Source: Bacteroidota bacterium (GTDB lineage Bacteria > Bacteroidota > Ignavibacteria > Kapaibacteriales > UBA2268). From it: a DNA stretch of 7,646 nucleotides. The translations under genes were made by a program, and so were the position numbers. How positions within the stretch are numbered: the first letter of the stretch is position 1; the number at the start of each line of letters is the position of its first letter. Location: contig JAKIZN010000068.1 in the NCBI GenBank assembly GCA_022708005.1, positions 1 to 7,646 on the forward strand. Reading direction: 5' to 3'. Below the pieces are notes generated by a model, which made no database searches, had not been told where the DNA came from, and was given only the letters and a program-made list of their open reading frames with translations. Shown piece by piece: positions 1 through 7,347 of this stretch.

Positions 1-77
1 TTAATAAATCTGGCAAGCAAATTGCAATCTATTTACTTTTATAAAATTAAAAAAAATCTTGTGCATATAAATATTTT

Positions 78-111
78 TTGATAATTTGGTTATGTTGAAT
101 AATTACGTTTG
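78..111 (+). promoter_or_regulatory. candidate Bacteroidota-type promoter (upstream)
   Basis: TACGTTTG at 104-111 matches the Bacteroidota -7 consensus TAnnTTTG exactly. A TTG at 78-80 lies 23 bases upstream, at the long end of the spacing reported for the -33 element. Transcription would start near 118 and leave a leader of about 190 bases before sprA. In DNA this AT-rich such matches arise easily by chance, and the sigma-factor rule assumes the organism is a true Bacteroidota. Confidence 0.25.
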
Positions 112-147
112 GAGCTAAATGATATAAATATTGCCTACTACTTGAAA

Positions 148-182
148 TTGCTTCTTTTAAGCTAAAGTTTTTTGTAGTTTTG
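148..182 (+). promoter_or_regulatory. candidate Bacteroidota-type promoter (downstream)
   Basis: TAGTTTTG at 175-182 is a second exact match to TAnnTTTG. The nearest usable TTG, at 148-150, is 24 bases upstream, one base outside the usual range. Transcription would begin near 189, giving a leader of about 120 bases. It is an alternative to, or could act together with, the candidate at 78-111. The sequence alone cannot choose between them. Confidence 0.25.
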
Positions 183-285
183 CAACTTGTAATTAGTATC
201 TGCAGATGGCTAAAAAATACTTTTTGCAAAATAATAATTTGCTTAATACTTCAAAGAGCAATTAAAAGTGCTTATTGTAGATAAT

Positions 286-311
286 TAACAACAACATAAG
301 AATAAGAATTG
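286..311 (+). promoter_or_regulatory. translation start region of sprA: A-rich leader and TTG start
   Basis: The bases before the start are A-rich and contain no GGAGG-like Shine-Dalgarno sequence, as is usual in Bacteroidota. The sprA frame is closed by TAA at 303-305, so the start cannot lie upstream of 306. The first possible start is TTG at 309-311. Later in-frame choices are GTG at 342, TTG at 348 and the first ATG at 441. Only the 309 start places Arg5-Lys6-Lys7 in front of the first hydrophobic segment, which is why I prefer it. Confidence 0.6.
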
Positions 312-386
312 GGTAATATTAGAAAAAAAATCGTAGCTTCGGTGGCATTGGCTTCAATCGCATTATTTGTCGTATTTGGCACTTTA
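309..386 (+). other. signal-peptide-like N-terminus of SprA (residues 1-26)
   Basis: Arg5-Lys6-Lys7 is followed by an uninterrupted hydrophobic run at residues 8-26, the charge and length pattern of a Sec signal sequence. A weak signal peptidase I site fits after Gly24 (Val22-x-Gly24); there is no clear AxA. A second hydrophobic stretch at residues 37-55, preceded by Arg32-Lys33, makes the true cleavage point uncertain. An outer-membrane barrel needs export across the inner membrane, so a signal sequence here is expected. Confidence 0.6.
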
Positions 387-3300
387 AAAGGCACTGAGAC
401 CCGCAAACCTTATAACTCAGCACTGCTACTGACGCTGTCGATGTTTTACCCGCAAGCAATATTATCGCTCGGCTATAATTTCGACGATCTTGATTTTCAA
501 GATGCAAATATTTTTGAGCGAGATACCACAAGCAGCACAAAGCTTATGTTCTTAAAAGCACCTGAAATTGACCGCGATTTAAACAATATTAACAATAGAA
601 ATAAGCCGTCTGGCGGAGTGTTGCCCGCAACGGTGCTTGATACTTCACTTTCCTACGTAAGATATAATGAATATTTCGACTCGGTCAACATTAGCAATTC
701 ATATCCCATACATCTCGAAGATTATCTTATTTTGCGCAAAGATAGATTGCAGCATAATATATGGGATTCTCTCACAACAAGCTACGATTTAAAGCGTGGG
801 CTTTCGGGCGGCGACCTCGCGTCAATGCTCAGCGCTTCGACTGGGCTAACCATACCAATTCCGCCAAACCCGATAAGCAGCATTTTCGGCAAGCCCGAAA
901 TTGGCATCAACGTAAATGGCGAAGTAAATCTGCGAATAGGCTGGCGCTGGGATTCTCAAAATCTTGGCACAGTTTCGGCATTCGGGCAAACTCAGTCATC
1001 ACCTATATTTCAACAAGACATCAGAGTAAACGTAAGCGGGCGCATAGGCGATAAATTAAAATTAGGAACTAACTGGAACACCCGCAGGCAATTTGATTAC
1101 GAGAATGAGTTTAAAGTTGGATTTGACGGCGAAGACGATGATATAATCAAAAAGTTAGAGTTCGGTAATGTTGATTTTCAAATTCCTTCCACTTTGATTG
1201 GTGGTGGCAGTGCTTTATTTGGTGTGCGGGCAGATTTTCAATTTGGTCCGCTCTTTCTAAAATCTGTATTTTCCCAAAGAAAAGGGCAGCGTAAATACGT
1301 GGACGTAAGGGGCGGCGCAAGCAAGCAATATTTCTCTATTCGCCCTTATGATTTTGCTAAAAATCACTTTTTCCTCGATACCGCATATATCCCAGTATAT
1401 AATGAATATTTCAAAAATTCGACGCCAATTATACCGCGAAGTGCGTCGCATTTAAGAGTAAAGCAAATAGAAGTATGGGAAGCTATAACCGAGATATCAA
1501 ATCCTCACGTTGCTAATGCCGTTGCCATTGCAGACCTTCCGGGCAAGCAATTGAAAAGTGGCGAAGATTGGTTGCCAGAAGAAAAAAGCAGACCTATTCA
1601 ATCGGGCGTTGTCGAGCGCGGGCGATTTGTCCTGCTCGATTCTACTAAATATCGATATGATAATAATTTAGGCACTCTTACTATTCTTAATCTTCGTCAA
1701 GATAGATATTATGCCGTCGCATATCGAGTAGAAGGTCCAACTCAAGCAATGGAAGACGATATTTATTATGGGAAATTCTCCGATATGGTCGGCGAAAGAG
1801 ATACATTGATTTTAAAATTAATATATAGACCTAATCTCGTTCCGGGCTATAAATTGCTTTGGGATAGGCAAATGAAAAATATATTTCAGATAAATGCCTC
1901 CAACGTAAATGTTGCCGAAACGAAAATTGGGGTTTGGTATACAAGGCAGACTAACGACTCAACCGATATAATCGAAGGCGCCACCGATAAACTCGTAACT
2001 ATTTTTGGAGTTGACCAAGTCAATAATTCCACTGGTGCGGCTCCGCCCGATGGGCAGTTTGACTTGCGTCCTCCGTTTTTCGACCCTGTTCTCGGCGAAA
2101 TTACTTTTCCGCATACCAAGCCATTTTCCGATGGATTAAGGCGATACTTTGCAGGGCTCGGCACGCCAGAAATGGCAGAGTTATATACATTCGATCAAGT
2201 GTATGACACCACTTATGATGCGGCAAGGAGAAATACGGCTCGCGATAGATTTGTAATTAGCGGCGAAGTTTCGGGTAGGCAAACCAATAGAATTGCCCTT
2301 AACGCATTTTCGCTGCCTCCGAACAGCGTTAGAGTTACTCTCGATGGAGTGCCATTGCGGGAGTTTGATGATTTCGTGGTAGATTATTATTCTGGAATTG
2401 TTACAATTCGGAATCCGCGAGCTTCGTTGCCAAACGCTAATTTAAGGGTGGAGTATGAGCAGCATGATATATTCACGGTGGCGACCAAGACTTTAGCGGG
2501 GCTTAGGGCAGATTTGAATTTATGGAAATCGCGGAATGCCAACGCGGGGCTTGGCATGACTATGATGTATTATGACCAATCCGCCGTGATAGACCGCGTA
2601 AGGCTTGGCGATGAGCCAGTTTCCAATATGATGTTTGGCTTTGACGGCAGCGCCCAATGGAACGCTCCTTGGATAACAAAAGCATTAGATATGCTGCCAT
2701 TTTACGATACAAAAGCGGCATCATCGCTTAGTCTAAAAGGCGAATGGGCGATGATTTTGCCAGAACCAAATAAAAGGCAGTCGGACATATCTTCCGATAA
2801 CAATTTGCCAGTTGTATATATTGACGATTTCGAGGGAGCGCAACGTTATATACCGATGGGGCTTATTGCAACCCAATGGCAGCACTCTTCGTCGCCAGAA
2901 GATCCCGCAATTGATTCTTCTGCCGAAGTGCGTCAAAATTATCGTGCCAAAATGTTTTGGTATCAATATTTTATACCACGCGTGCCGCTGAGAGATGTGT
3001 ATCCAGAAAATAAATCTTATCAGCAAGGGCGCCAAAATATCAATCCGCTAAACATTGTGTTTGAGCATTCGCATCGCGGTATTTATAATAAGAATCCAGA
3101 ATTTTTAGATCCCATAAATCCTAATTATGATCCTGCTAATGACTTTGCTTCTAACCCAGCGAATAAGCCGAAAATTTGGGCGGGCATGACAAGGCTGCTA
3201 TCTTCGTTTAACACTAATTTCGATAACGAAAATATTGAATATATCGAAGTAATGATGAAGGTAAATCAATGGGATCCACAAGCGACCAAAATGTTTATCG

Positions 3301-6300
3301 ATCTTGGGCAGATAAGCGAGGATATTATTCCCAATGGTATTAATGATACAGAAGACGGAATAACTGAGCGAAATCCTTTTCCTAATGGTATTATTGATGC
3401 GGGCGAAGATATTGGTATTGACGCTGTAAATGATGAAGCTGAAAAAGAAGGCTACCCGTTCCCGCTTAATTCGGAGAACGACCCAGCGAGAGATAACTAT
3501 AAATTCAATTTCAATAAGCGAGACGAAGAGCGTAAAGAAGAAGACTTCGAGTTTTACAATAACTTTGAAGGGAACGCTAGAGTATCAGAGCTTGGGCAGT
3601 TCCCAGATAAAGAGGCGCTTAATCCGAATAATGGGCAGTCCATAAATATGGACAATTCTTACTTTACTTATGAAGTAAATTTATTGCCCGACCCCGACAA
3701 TAATTCACAAATTGTCGGCGGTAATCCAGATAAGAGGTGGTTTTTATATAGAATCCCAATCAGAAAGCCGAGTGGATTTGTTGGCAATCCACAATTTTCC
3801 AATATCCAATATATTAGAGTTCGCTTCCAAGGTGGAGTATTCCGAGGGGAAATTGCAGATTGGCGGCTTGTCGGCTCGCAATGGCAAAGAGTGAGCAATA
3901 TGCAGTCAAACGTTGAGCCTAACGATAGCGTGCTTAGCCTTGCTTTTGTTAATCTTTGGGAAAATTCTGGTGAGCCTGATTACTATACAATGCCGCCCGG
4001 AGTAAAAGCGCCAAGGCAGTTGAATAATCCAGACCCAACGCAAGATATACGATTGAACGAGCAGTCTTTATCGGTGAGCGTTAAAAATCTTCGCTGGGGC
4101 GATGAGCGTATGGCAGTAAGATTTTTCCGACCGCTTGATATTTTCTATTATAAAAAGCTAAAATTCTTTATTCATGGCGATGGATCTATGCCCGCCAATT
4201 TTGTGCAAGGCGCCAAAGCTAAAGCTTATGCCTTTTTACGATTTGGTATAGATTCTGCGAACTATTACGAGTATCGCCGACCGCTGACGCGAGGCTGGCA
4301 AGATATAGAGATCATTCTCTCCGAACTTACCGCTATAAAGCAAATACGCGATACGGCTAACCAATGGGATAGGCAAATATTTCCCGTTGCGAGCGACCCA
4401 TTAGCTCAATTTGCAATAAAAGGTAACCCTATACTTACGCGAGTGCAGTTCTTCGGCATCGGCATTAGCAATCCATCAGATGCCTTCCAAGAACTTTCGG
4501 CAACTATGTGGGTCAATGAGTTAAGGCTTATAGACCCTGAGGCGTCGAAAGATTGGGCGGGAGTTGCGGGGTTCAATATGCAGCTCGCAGATTTAGGCAC
4601 TGTTAATGCCTCGTTTAACACGTATAAACCGAACTTTCACAAAATCGAAGAGCGGTTCGGCGATAGGCTCAGCTCAACCAATTGGAATGTTACTCTGACT
4701 GGCAACCTTGAGAAATTTGCCCCTAAAAGTTTTGCTCAGATGAAAGTGCCAATCACATTTACACATGCTGAATTTAAAGATGATCCAGTTTTTCAAGCTA
4801 ATTCGGATATGAACCTTAGCGAAGCGGCACGAGCAGCATATAACCGAGCGAAGGCGCTAGGCTACTCCGAAGATGAAGCTAATCGCGCAGCCGAAGATGT
4901 AAAGGTATCTTCGCAAGCACTGAAAGTGCAAGATAGCTGGGCGCTCACTGGTATTAAGTTGGGAGTGCCTATCAAGCATTGGCTTATCTCCGAGACAATT
5001 AATCGAGTTACCGCAGCTTATTCTTACTCTCAGGAATTTGAAAGGTCTTCGATTTATAAACAAAAATTCTTCTGGATGTGGAAGCTGAATTTACAATATT
5101 CGTTGCCACTGCCTCCATTCCTAACTGTTTCTCCGCTAACTTGGATAGGCGATATTCCTTTCTTTGGCGCTTATAAAAATTGGAAAATCAACTTTCTGCC
5201 ATCGAACTTCAATACAGGGCTTGATATGACTCGCCGCAGGGCAACCGAGCAATCCCGATTTCTCGACTTCCCAAGCCCAGTTATTAGAGATTTTTCTGCT
5301 CAGCGCACTGCTGGATTTAATTGGAAGCTCACCGAAGGCGGATTTTTAAATCCTATAATTGATTATAATTTTAATACTAACTCTACTCTTGTGCCTATGG
5401 AGCTTGATGAGTTCGGGCGCCAGCGGACAGGCAGAGAAATTGCAAAGCAAATGTTTTTAAACGACGAGCTGATAAATCTTGGCAAAGACAATTTGCATAC
5501 GCAATCTTTTTCTGTGAATTTCAAGCCAATTTTGCCCAATATAGCTGGAATAGGCAGCTATATTGAAATGTCGGGAGCGTTTAATACGGGCTATAATTGG
5601 AACAATCCAATGCAGCAGGATCCAGCGATACGCGATGTTGCCAAAAGCGCTGGATTTAGTAACACTATAAGAATTAATAATTCAATAAAACTCAAATCGC
5701 TGTCAGATAGCTGGTTTGGAGTGCCCCAACAGCAACCGGGCAGACTGAAACAAGCAGATAGCGCAGTGAAATCGTCGCTCAATCCGTTTGCCCAAACTGT
5801 GAAAACTATATTTTTCGATTGGGAAAAAATAGATATTACTTTCAACCAAACTAACTCTTCGCAAAATCCGGGCGTATATGGTGGCGATGGGTTATCTAAC
5901 GTGTGGGCAAGGAGTTTTTTAGGTAAAGAAAGCCTTGAAATGTTCGGACCAAGCACACCTTACCAACTCGGATTAGTAAGCAGTCCGCACGGCAGTTTCC
6001 AATTTGCAGGCAGCAATAGATTCCCATACTTTGGTTTTAAAACGAAAAAAGGCAGACGCCCTGCTGATGCTGTTTTGCAAGAAAACTTTAGCCAAAATAC
6101 CACTTTGGATATGAAGACTTCGCGACCGCTCTGGGAAGGCGCCACGCTCGATTTGAATTGGAAAACGACGCTTGGATTTAATCGCAATCAAACTATTGAA
6201 ACTGACGAATTTGGCAACCCTTCGCCTACAAATATAATTATATCGCAATCTTTCAATAGGACATTTATCACTTTCCCGACTATTTTCGGATTTAATCCAT

Positions 6301-7145
6301 TTGGCAACACAATCGAGCATGTTGTCGATTTATATAATCAGCGAAAAGCACCGATTATTGCTTCCAATATGGATACAATAACAAAAAATCAAAGATTGCT
6401 CGAAGCGCTAAACAGTTCTTTTTATGATGGGTTAGAAGCTTTCTCTCTCACTGGTGGCAGAGTTGGTAAGTTTTTACCAAGTTTAAACTGGGCGATTCGC
6501 TGGGACGGACTTGAAAAATATTCGTTCTGGAGCGACTACGTTAAAAAAGTAACGGTAGACCACGTCTATACTTCAACTTATCAAGAAAATGCGAGCATAA
6601 CTGACGTTGGGCGCTCAGTGCAAAACCAAATAGTTCAATATGGATTTAGCCCTTTAATTGGCGTTACAGCCACTTTTGACGATGAAAAGTTTGACGGCAC
6701 GCTCACTGCTAATATCCGTTGGTCATCCACTTCCTCGTATCAGCTAAATGCCGCAGGGCGCTCGACTATTTCCAAGCAAAATACCAACGAAATAACCGCT
6801 CAAGCCAGCTATATGATGAAAGGCTTCGAGTTTCCATTCTTCGGTATAAAACTACAAAACGACTTGGAATATAGTTTCCTATTTACTTTTAAGGATAATT
6901 CCAACGGCACGTATGACGTATTGGATAGGTCAAGCTATACAGGGCAAAACAAAGATGGGCGAACGCTTACGGGCAATACGCAAATTATCATCGAGCCGCG
7001 TGCAAGATATTCTATGAGCAATCGCGTAACCGCATCGCTATTTGTTCGCTATGAAGGCACTTTCAACGAAGGTGCAGCACAGCCCGGGTTCCATACCACA
7101 CAAGTAGGATTAGACATCAGACTTAGCATCGCTGGCGGAAGATAG
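309..7145 (+). CDS. sprA: SprA/Sov-type T9SS outer-membrane translocon protein
   Basis: This is the giant outer-membrane beta-barrel through which the type IX secretion system exports folded cargo; in Flavobacterium johnsoniae it is also needed for gliding. At 2278 residues it is a little shorter than the Flavobacterium and Porphyromonas proteins (about 2400-2500). Family landmarks occur in order: a membrane-targeting segment (residues 8-26); a Pro-rich GLTIPIPP stretch near 179; the first SprA N-terminal-type region with EDDDIIKKLEFGNV (275-288) and GGGSALFGVR (298-307); VYIDDFEG (to 843); LGQISEDIIPNG (999-1010) followed by an Asp/Asn-rich insert; MDNSYFTYE (from 1114); YKKLKFFIHGDG (from 1281); MWVNELRL (1400-1407); a helical insert near 1503-1540; then alternating aromatic/polar beta-strand sequence to the C-terminus. 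The frame is intact, without stops or frameshifts. The start is TTG. No T9SS partner gene lies in the window. The family call is firm; subfamily and lineage are not. Confidence 0.96.
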   Translation: MGNIRKKIVASVALASIALFVVFGTLKGTETRKPYNSALLLTLSMFYPQAILSLGYNFDDLDFQDANIFERDTTSSTKLMFLKAPEIDRDLNNINNRNKPSGGVLPATVLDTSLSYVRYNEYFDSVNISNSYPIHLEDYLILRKDRLQHNIWDSLTTSYDLKRGLSGGDLASMLSASTGLTIPIPPNPISSIFGKPEIGINVNGEVNLRIGWRWDSQNLGTVSAFGQTQSSPIFQQDIRVNVSGRIGDKLKLGTNWNTRRQFDYENEFKVGFDGEDDDIIKKLEFGNVDFQIPSTLIGGGSALFGVRADFQFGPLFLKSVFSQRKGQRKYVDVRGGASKQYFSIRPYDFAKNHFFLDTAYIPVYNEYFKNSTPIIPRSASHLRVKQIEVWEAITEISNPHVANAVAIADLPGKQLKSGEDWLPEEKSRPIQSGVVERGRFVLLDSTKYRYDNNLGTLTILNLRQDRYYAVAYRVEGPTQAMEDDIYYGKFSDMVGERDTLILKLIYRPNLVPGYKLLWDRQMKNIFQINASNVNVAETKIGVWYTRQTNDSTDIIEGATDKLVTIFGVDQVNNSTGAAPPDGQFDLRPPFFDPVLGEITFPHTKPFSDGLRRYFAGLGTPEMAELYTFDQVYDTTYDAARRNTARDRFVISGEVSGRQTNRIALNAFSLPPNSVRVTLDGVPLREFDDFVVDYYSGIVTIRNPRASLPNANLRVEYEQHDIFTVATKTLAGLRADLNLWKSRNANAGLGMTMMYYDQSAVIDRVRLGDEPVSNMMFGFDGSAQWNAPWITKALDMLPFYDTKAASSLSLKGEWAMILPEPNKRQSDISSDNNLPVVYIDDFEGAQRYIPMGLIATQWQHSSSPEDPAIDSSAEVRQNYRAKMFWYQYFIPRVPLRDVYPENKSYQQGRQNINPLNIVFEHSHRGIYNKNPEFLDPINPNYDPANDFASNPANKPKIWAGMTRLLSSFNTNFDNENIEYIEVMMKVNQWDPQATKMFIDLGQISEDIIPNGINDTEDGITERNPFPNGIIDAGEDIGIDAVNDEAEKEGYPFPLNSENDPARDNYKFNFNKRDEERKEEDFEFYNNFEGNARVSELGQFPDKEALNPNNGQSINMDNSYFTYEVNLLPDPDNNSQIVGGNPDKRWFLYRIPIRKPSGFVGNPQFSNIQYIRVRFQGGVFRGEIADWRLVGSQWQRVSNMQSNVEPNDSVLSLAFVNLWENSGEPDYYTMPPGVKAPRQLNNPDPTQDIRLNEQSLSVSVKNLRWGDERMAVRFFRPLDIFYYKKLKFFIHGDGSMPANFVQGAKAKAYAFLRFGIDSANYYEYRRPLTRGWQDIEIILSELTAIKQIRDTANQWDRQIFPVASDPLAQFAIKGNPILTRVQFFGIGISNPSDAFQELSATMWVNELRLIDPEASKDWAGVAGFNMQLADLGTVNASFNTYKPNFHKIEERFGDRLSSTNWNVTLTGNLEKFAPKSFAQMKVPITFTHAEFKDDPVFQANSDMNLSEAARAAYNRAKALGYSEDEANRAAEDVKVSSQALKVQDSWALTGIKLGVPIKHWLISETINRVTAAYSYSQEFERSSIYKQKFFWMWKLNLQYSLPLPPFLTVSPLTWIGDIPFFGAYKNWKINFLPSNFNTGLDMTRRRATEQSRFLDFPSPVIRDFSAQRTAGFNWKLTEGGFLNPIIDYNFNTNSTLVPMELDEFGRQRTGREIAKQMFLNDELINLGKDNLHTQSFSVNFKPILPNIAGIGSYIEMSGAFNTGYNWNNPMQQDPAIRDVAKSAGFSNTIRINNSIKLKSLSDSWFGVPQQQPGRLKQADSAVKSSLNPFAQTVKTIFFDWEKIDITFNQTNSSQNPGVYGGDGLSNVWARSFLGKESLEMFGPSTPYQLGLVSSPHGSFQFAGSNRFPYFGFKTKKGRRPADAVLQENFSQNTTLDMKTSRPLWEGATLDLNWKTTLGFNRNQTIETDEFGNPSPTNIIISQSFNRTFITFPTIFGFNPFGNTIEHVVDLYNQRKAPIIASNMDTITKNQRLLEALNSSFYDGLEAFSLTGGRVGKFLPSLNWAIRWDGLEKYSFWSDYVKKVTVDHVYTSTYQENASITDVGRSVQNQIVQYGFSPLIGVTATFDDEKFDGTLTANIRWSSTSSYQLNAAGRSTISKQNTNEITAQASYMMKGFEFPFFGIKLQNDLEYSFLFTFKDNSNGTYDVLDRSSYTGQNKDGRTLTGNTQIIIEPRARYSMSNRVTASLFVRYEGTFNEGAAQPGFHTTQVGLDIRLSIAGGR
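3330..3443 (+). repeat. Asp/Asn-rich duplicated motif inside SprA (residues 1008-1045)
   Basis: PNGINDTEDG (residues 1008-1017) and PNGIIDAGED (1025-1034) are two copies of one short motif. Their first 18 bases (3330-3347 and 3381-3398) agree at 16 positions and are offset by 51 bases. A looser third run, GIDAVNDE, follows at 1036-1043. The spacing of Asp, Asn and Glu resembles DxDxDG-type calcium loops, and comparable NGxxDxGED sequences occur at this place in other SprA proteins as I recall them. Calcium binding is inferred, not shown; the loops are degenerate. Confidence 0.6.
4815..4931 (+). other. Ala/Glu/Lys-rich helical segment within the SprA barrel region (residues 1503-1541)
   Basis: Residues 1503-1541 are rich in Ala, Glu, Lys and Arg, lack the alternating aromatic pattern of the flanking strands and should form one or two alpha-helices. 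The segment begins after DDPVFQANSDMN and ends before DSWALTGIKLG, where strand-like sequence resumes. A Lys/Glu-rich helical insert at this place is, as I recall, also present in Flavobacterium SprA, so it is probably a conserved non-barrel element, perhaps a periplasmic or surface loop. Its role is not known to me. Confidence 0.5.
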
Positions 7146-7347
7146 CCAGCGAACAGCAATATTTCAGGGCAAGACAAAAAATAGATGTCCTACACCTTCG
7201 AGGTGTAGGACATCTTAAAGCCTAACATTTCCTTACGGATACGCATTCAGTTAGAGTGCCTAATGCATTATTTGGGTTTAATCCCCGTAATCACATTCGA
7301 GACAAAACAAGGGCAGAGCGAACTTATACTATTTCATAGAAATCTTG
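7146..7347. other. convergent intergenic gap between sprA and the YfhO-like gene
   Basis: This 202-base gap separates two genes that point at each other. Apart from the hairpin at 7183-7215 it contains a 10-base palindrome, TAATGCATTA, at 7261-7270, to which I assign no function. I see no open frame with recognisable content and no promoter-like match worth listing. Confidence 0.7.
7176..7215 (-). terminator. intrinsic terminator in the convergent gap, oriented for the minus-strand gene
   Basis: A perfect 15-bp inverted repeat pairs 7183-7197 with 7201-7215 around a TCG loop. Read on the minus strand, the stem is followed by one A and then six T (complement of the A-run at 7176-7181), the classic intrinsic-terminator layout for the YfhO-like gene whose stop lies 132 bases before it. 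Read on the + strand, the stem sits 37 bases after the sprA stop but is followed only by TTAAAG, so it would be a weaker terminator, or an RNA 3'-end stabiliser, for sprA. Confidence 0.8.

Larger units (their letters stand above)
1..308. other. AT-rich intergenic leader upstream of sprA, no gene seen
   Basis: This stretch is far richer in A+T than the gene that follows. No frame in it gives a protein with a recognisable motif. A minus-strand frame of about 60 codons at 47-229 opens with TTG (CAA at 227-229) and has the composition of chance translation. A + strand frame is open from base 1 to the TGA at 79-81 (26 codons) and could be the tail of a gene outside the window, but nothing supports it. 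There is no tRNA-like or stable hairpin structure that I can see. The stretch probably contains the sprA promoter and a long 5' untranslated leader. Confidence 0.6.

Noticed and set aside
51..79. Possible hairpin between an A-run (51-60) and a T-run (70-79)
   Set aside because: Almost all pairs are A-T, one pair is mismatched, and the stem would be too weak to act as a terminator; it is expected by chance at this composition.
47..229. Minus-strand frame of about 60 codons in the leader
   Set aside because: It starts with TTG, has chance-like composition for AT-rich DNA, and shows no domain, signal or ribosome-binding feature.
761..1054. Plus-strand frame of 97 codons overlapping sprA in another frame
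   Set aside because: It overlaps the strongly conserved N-terminal SprA region and is Arg/Lys/Ser-rich in the manner of an out-of-frame translation.
5591..5956. Minus-strand frame of about 121 codons inside sprA, the longest antisense frame
   Set aside because: It lies wholly antisense to an intact, clearly conserved coding sequence, and its protein has no recognisable motif. It is a shadow of the sprA codons.
7261..7270. TAATGCATTA palindrome
   Set aside because: It is a single 10-base palindrome with no second copy or promoter nearby, too little to call an operator.
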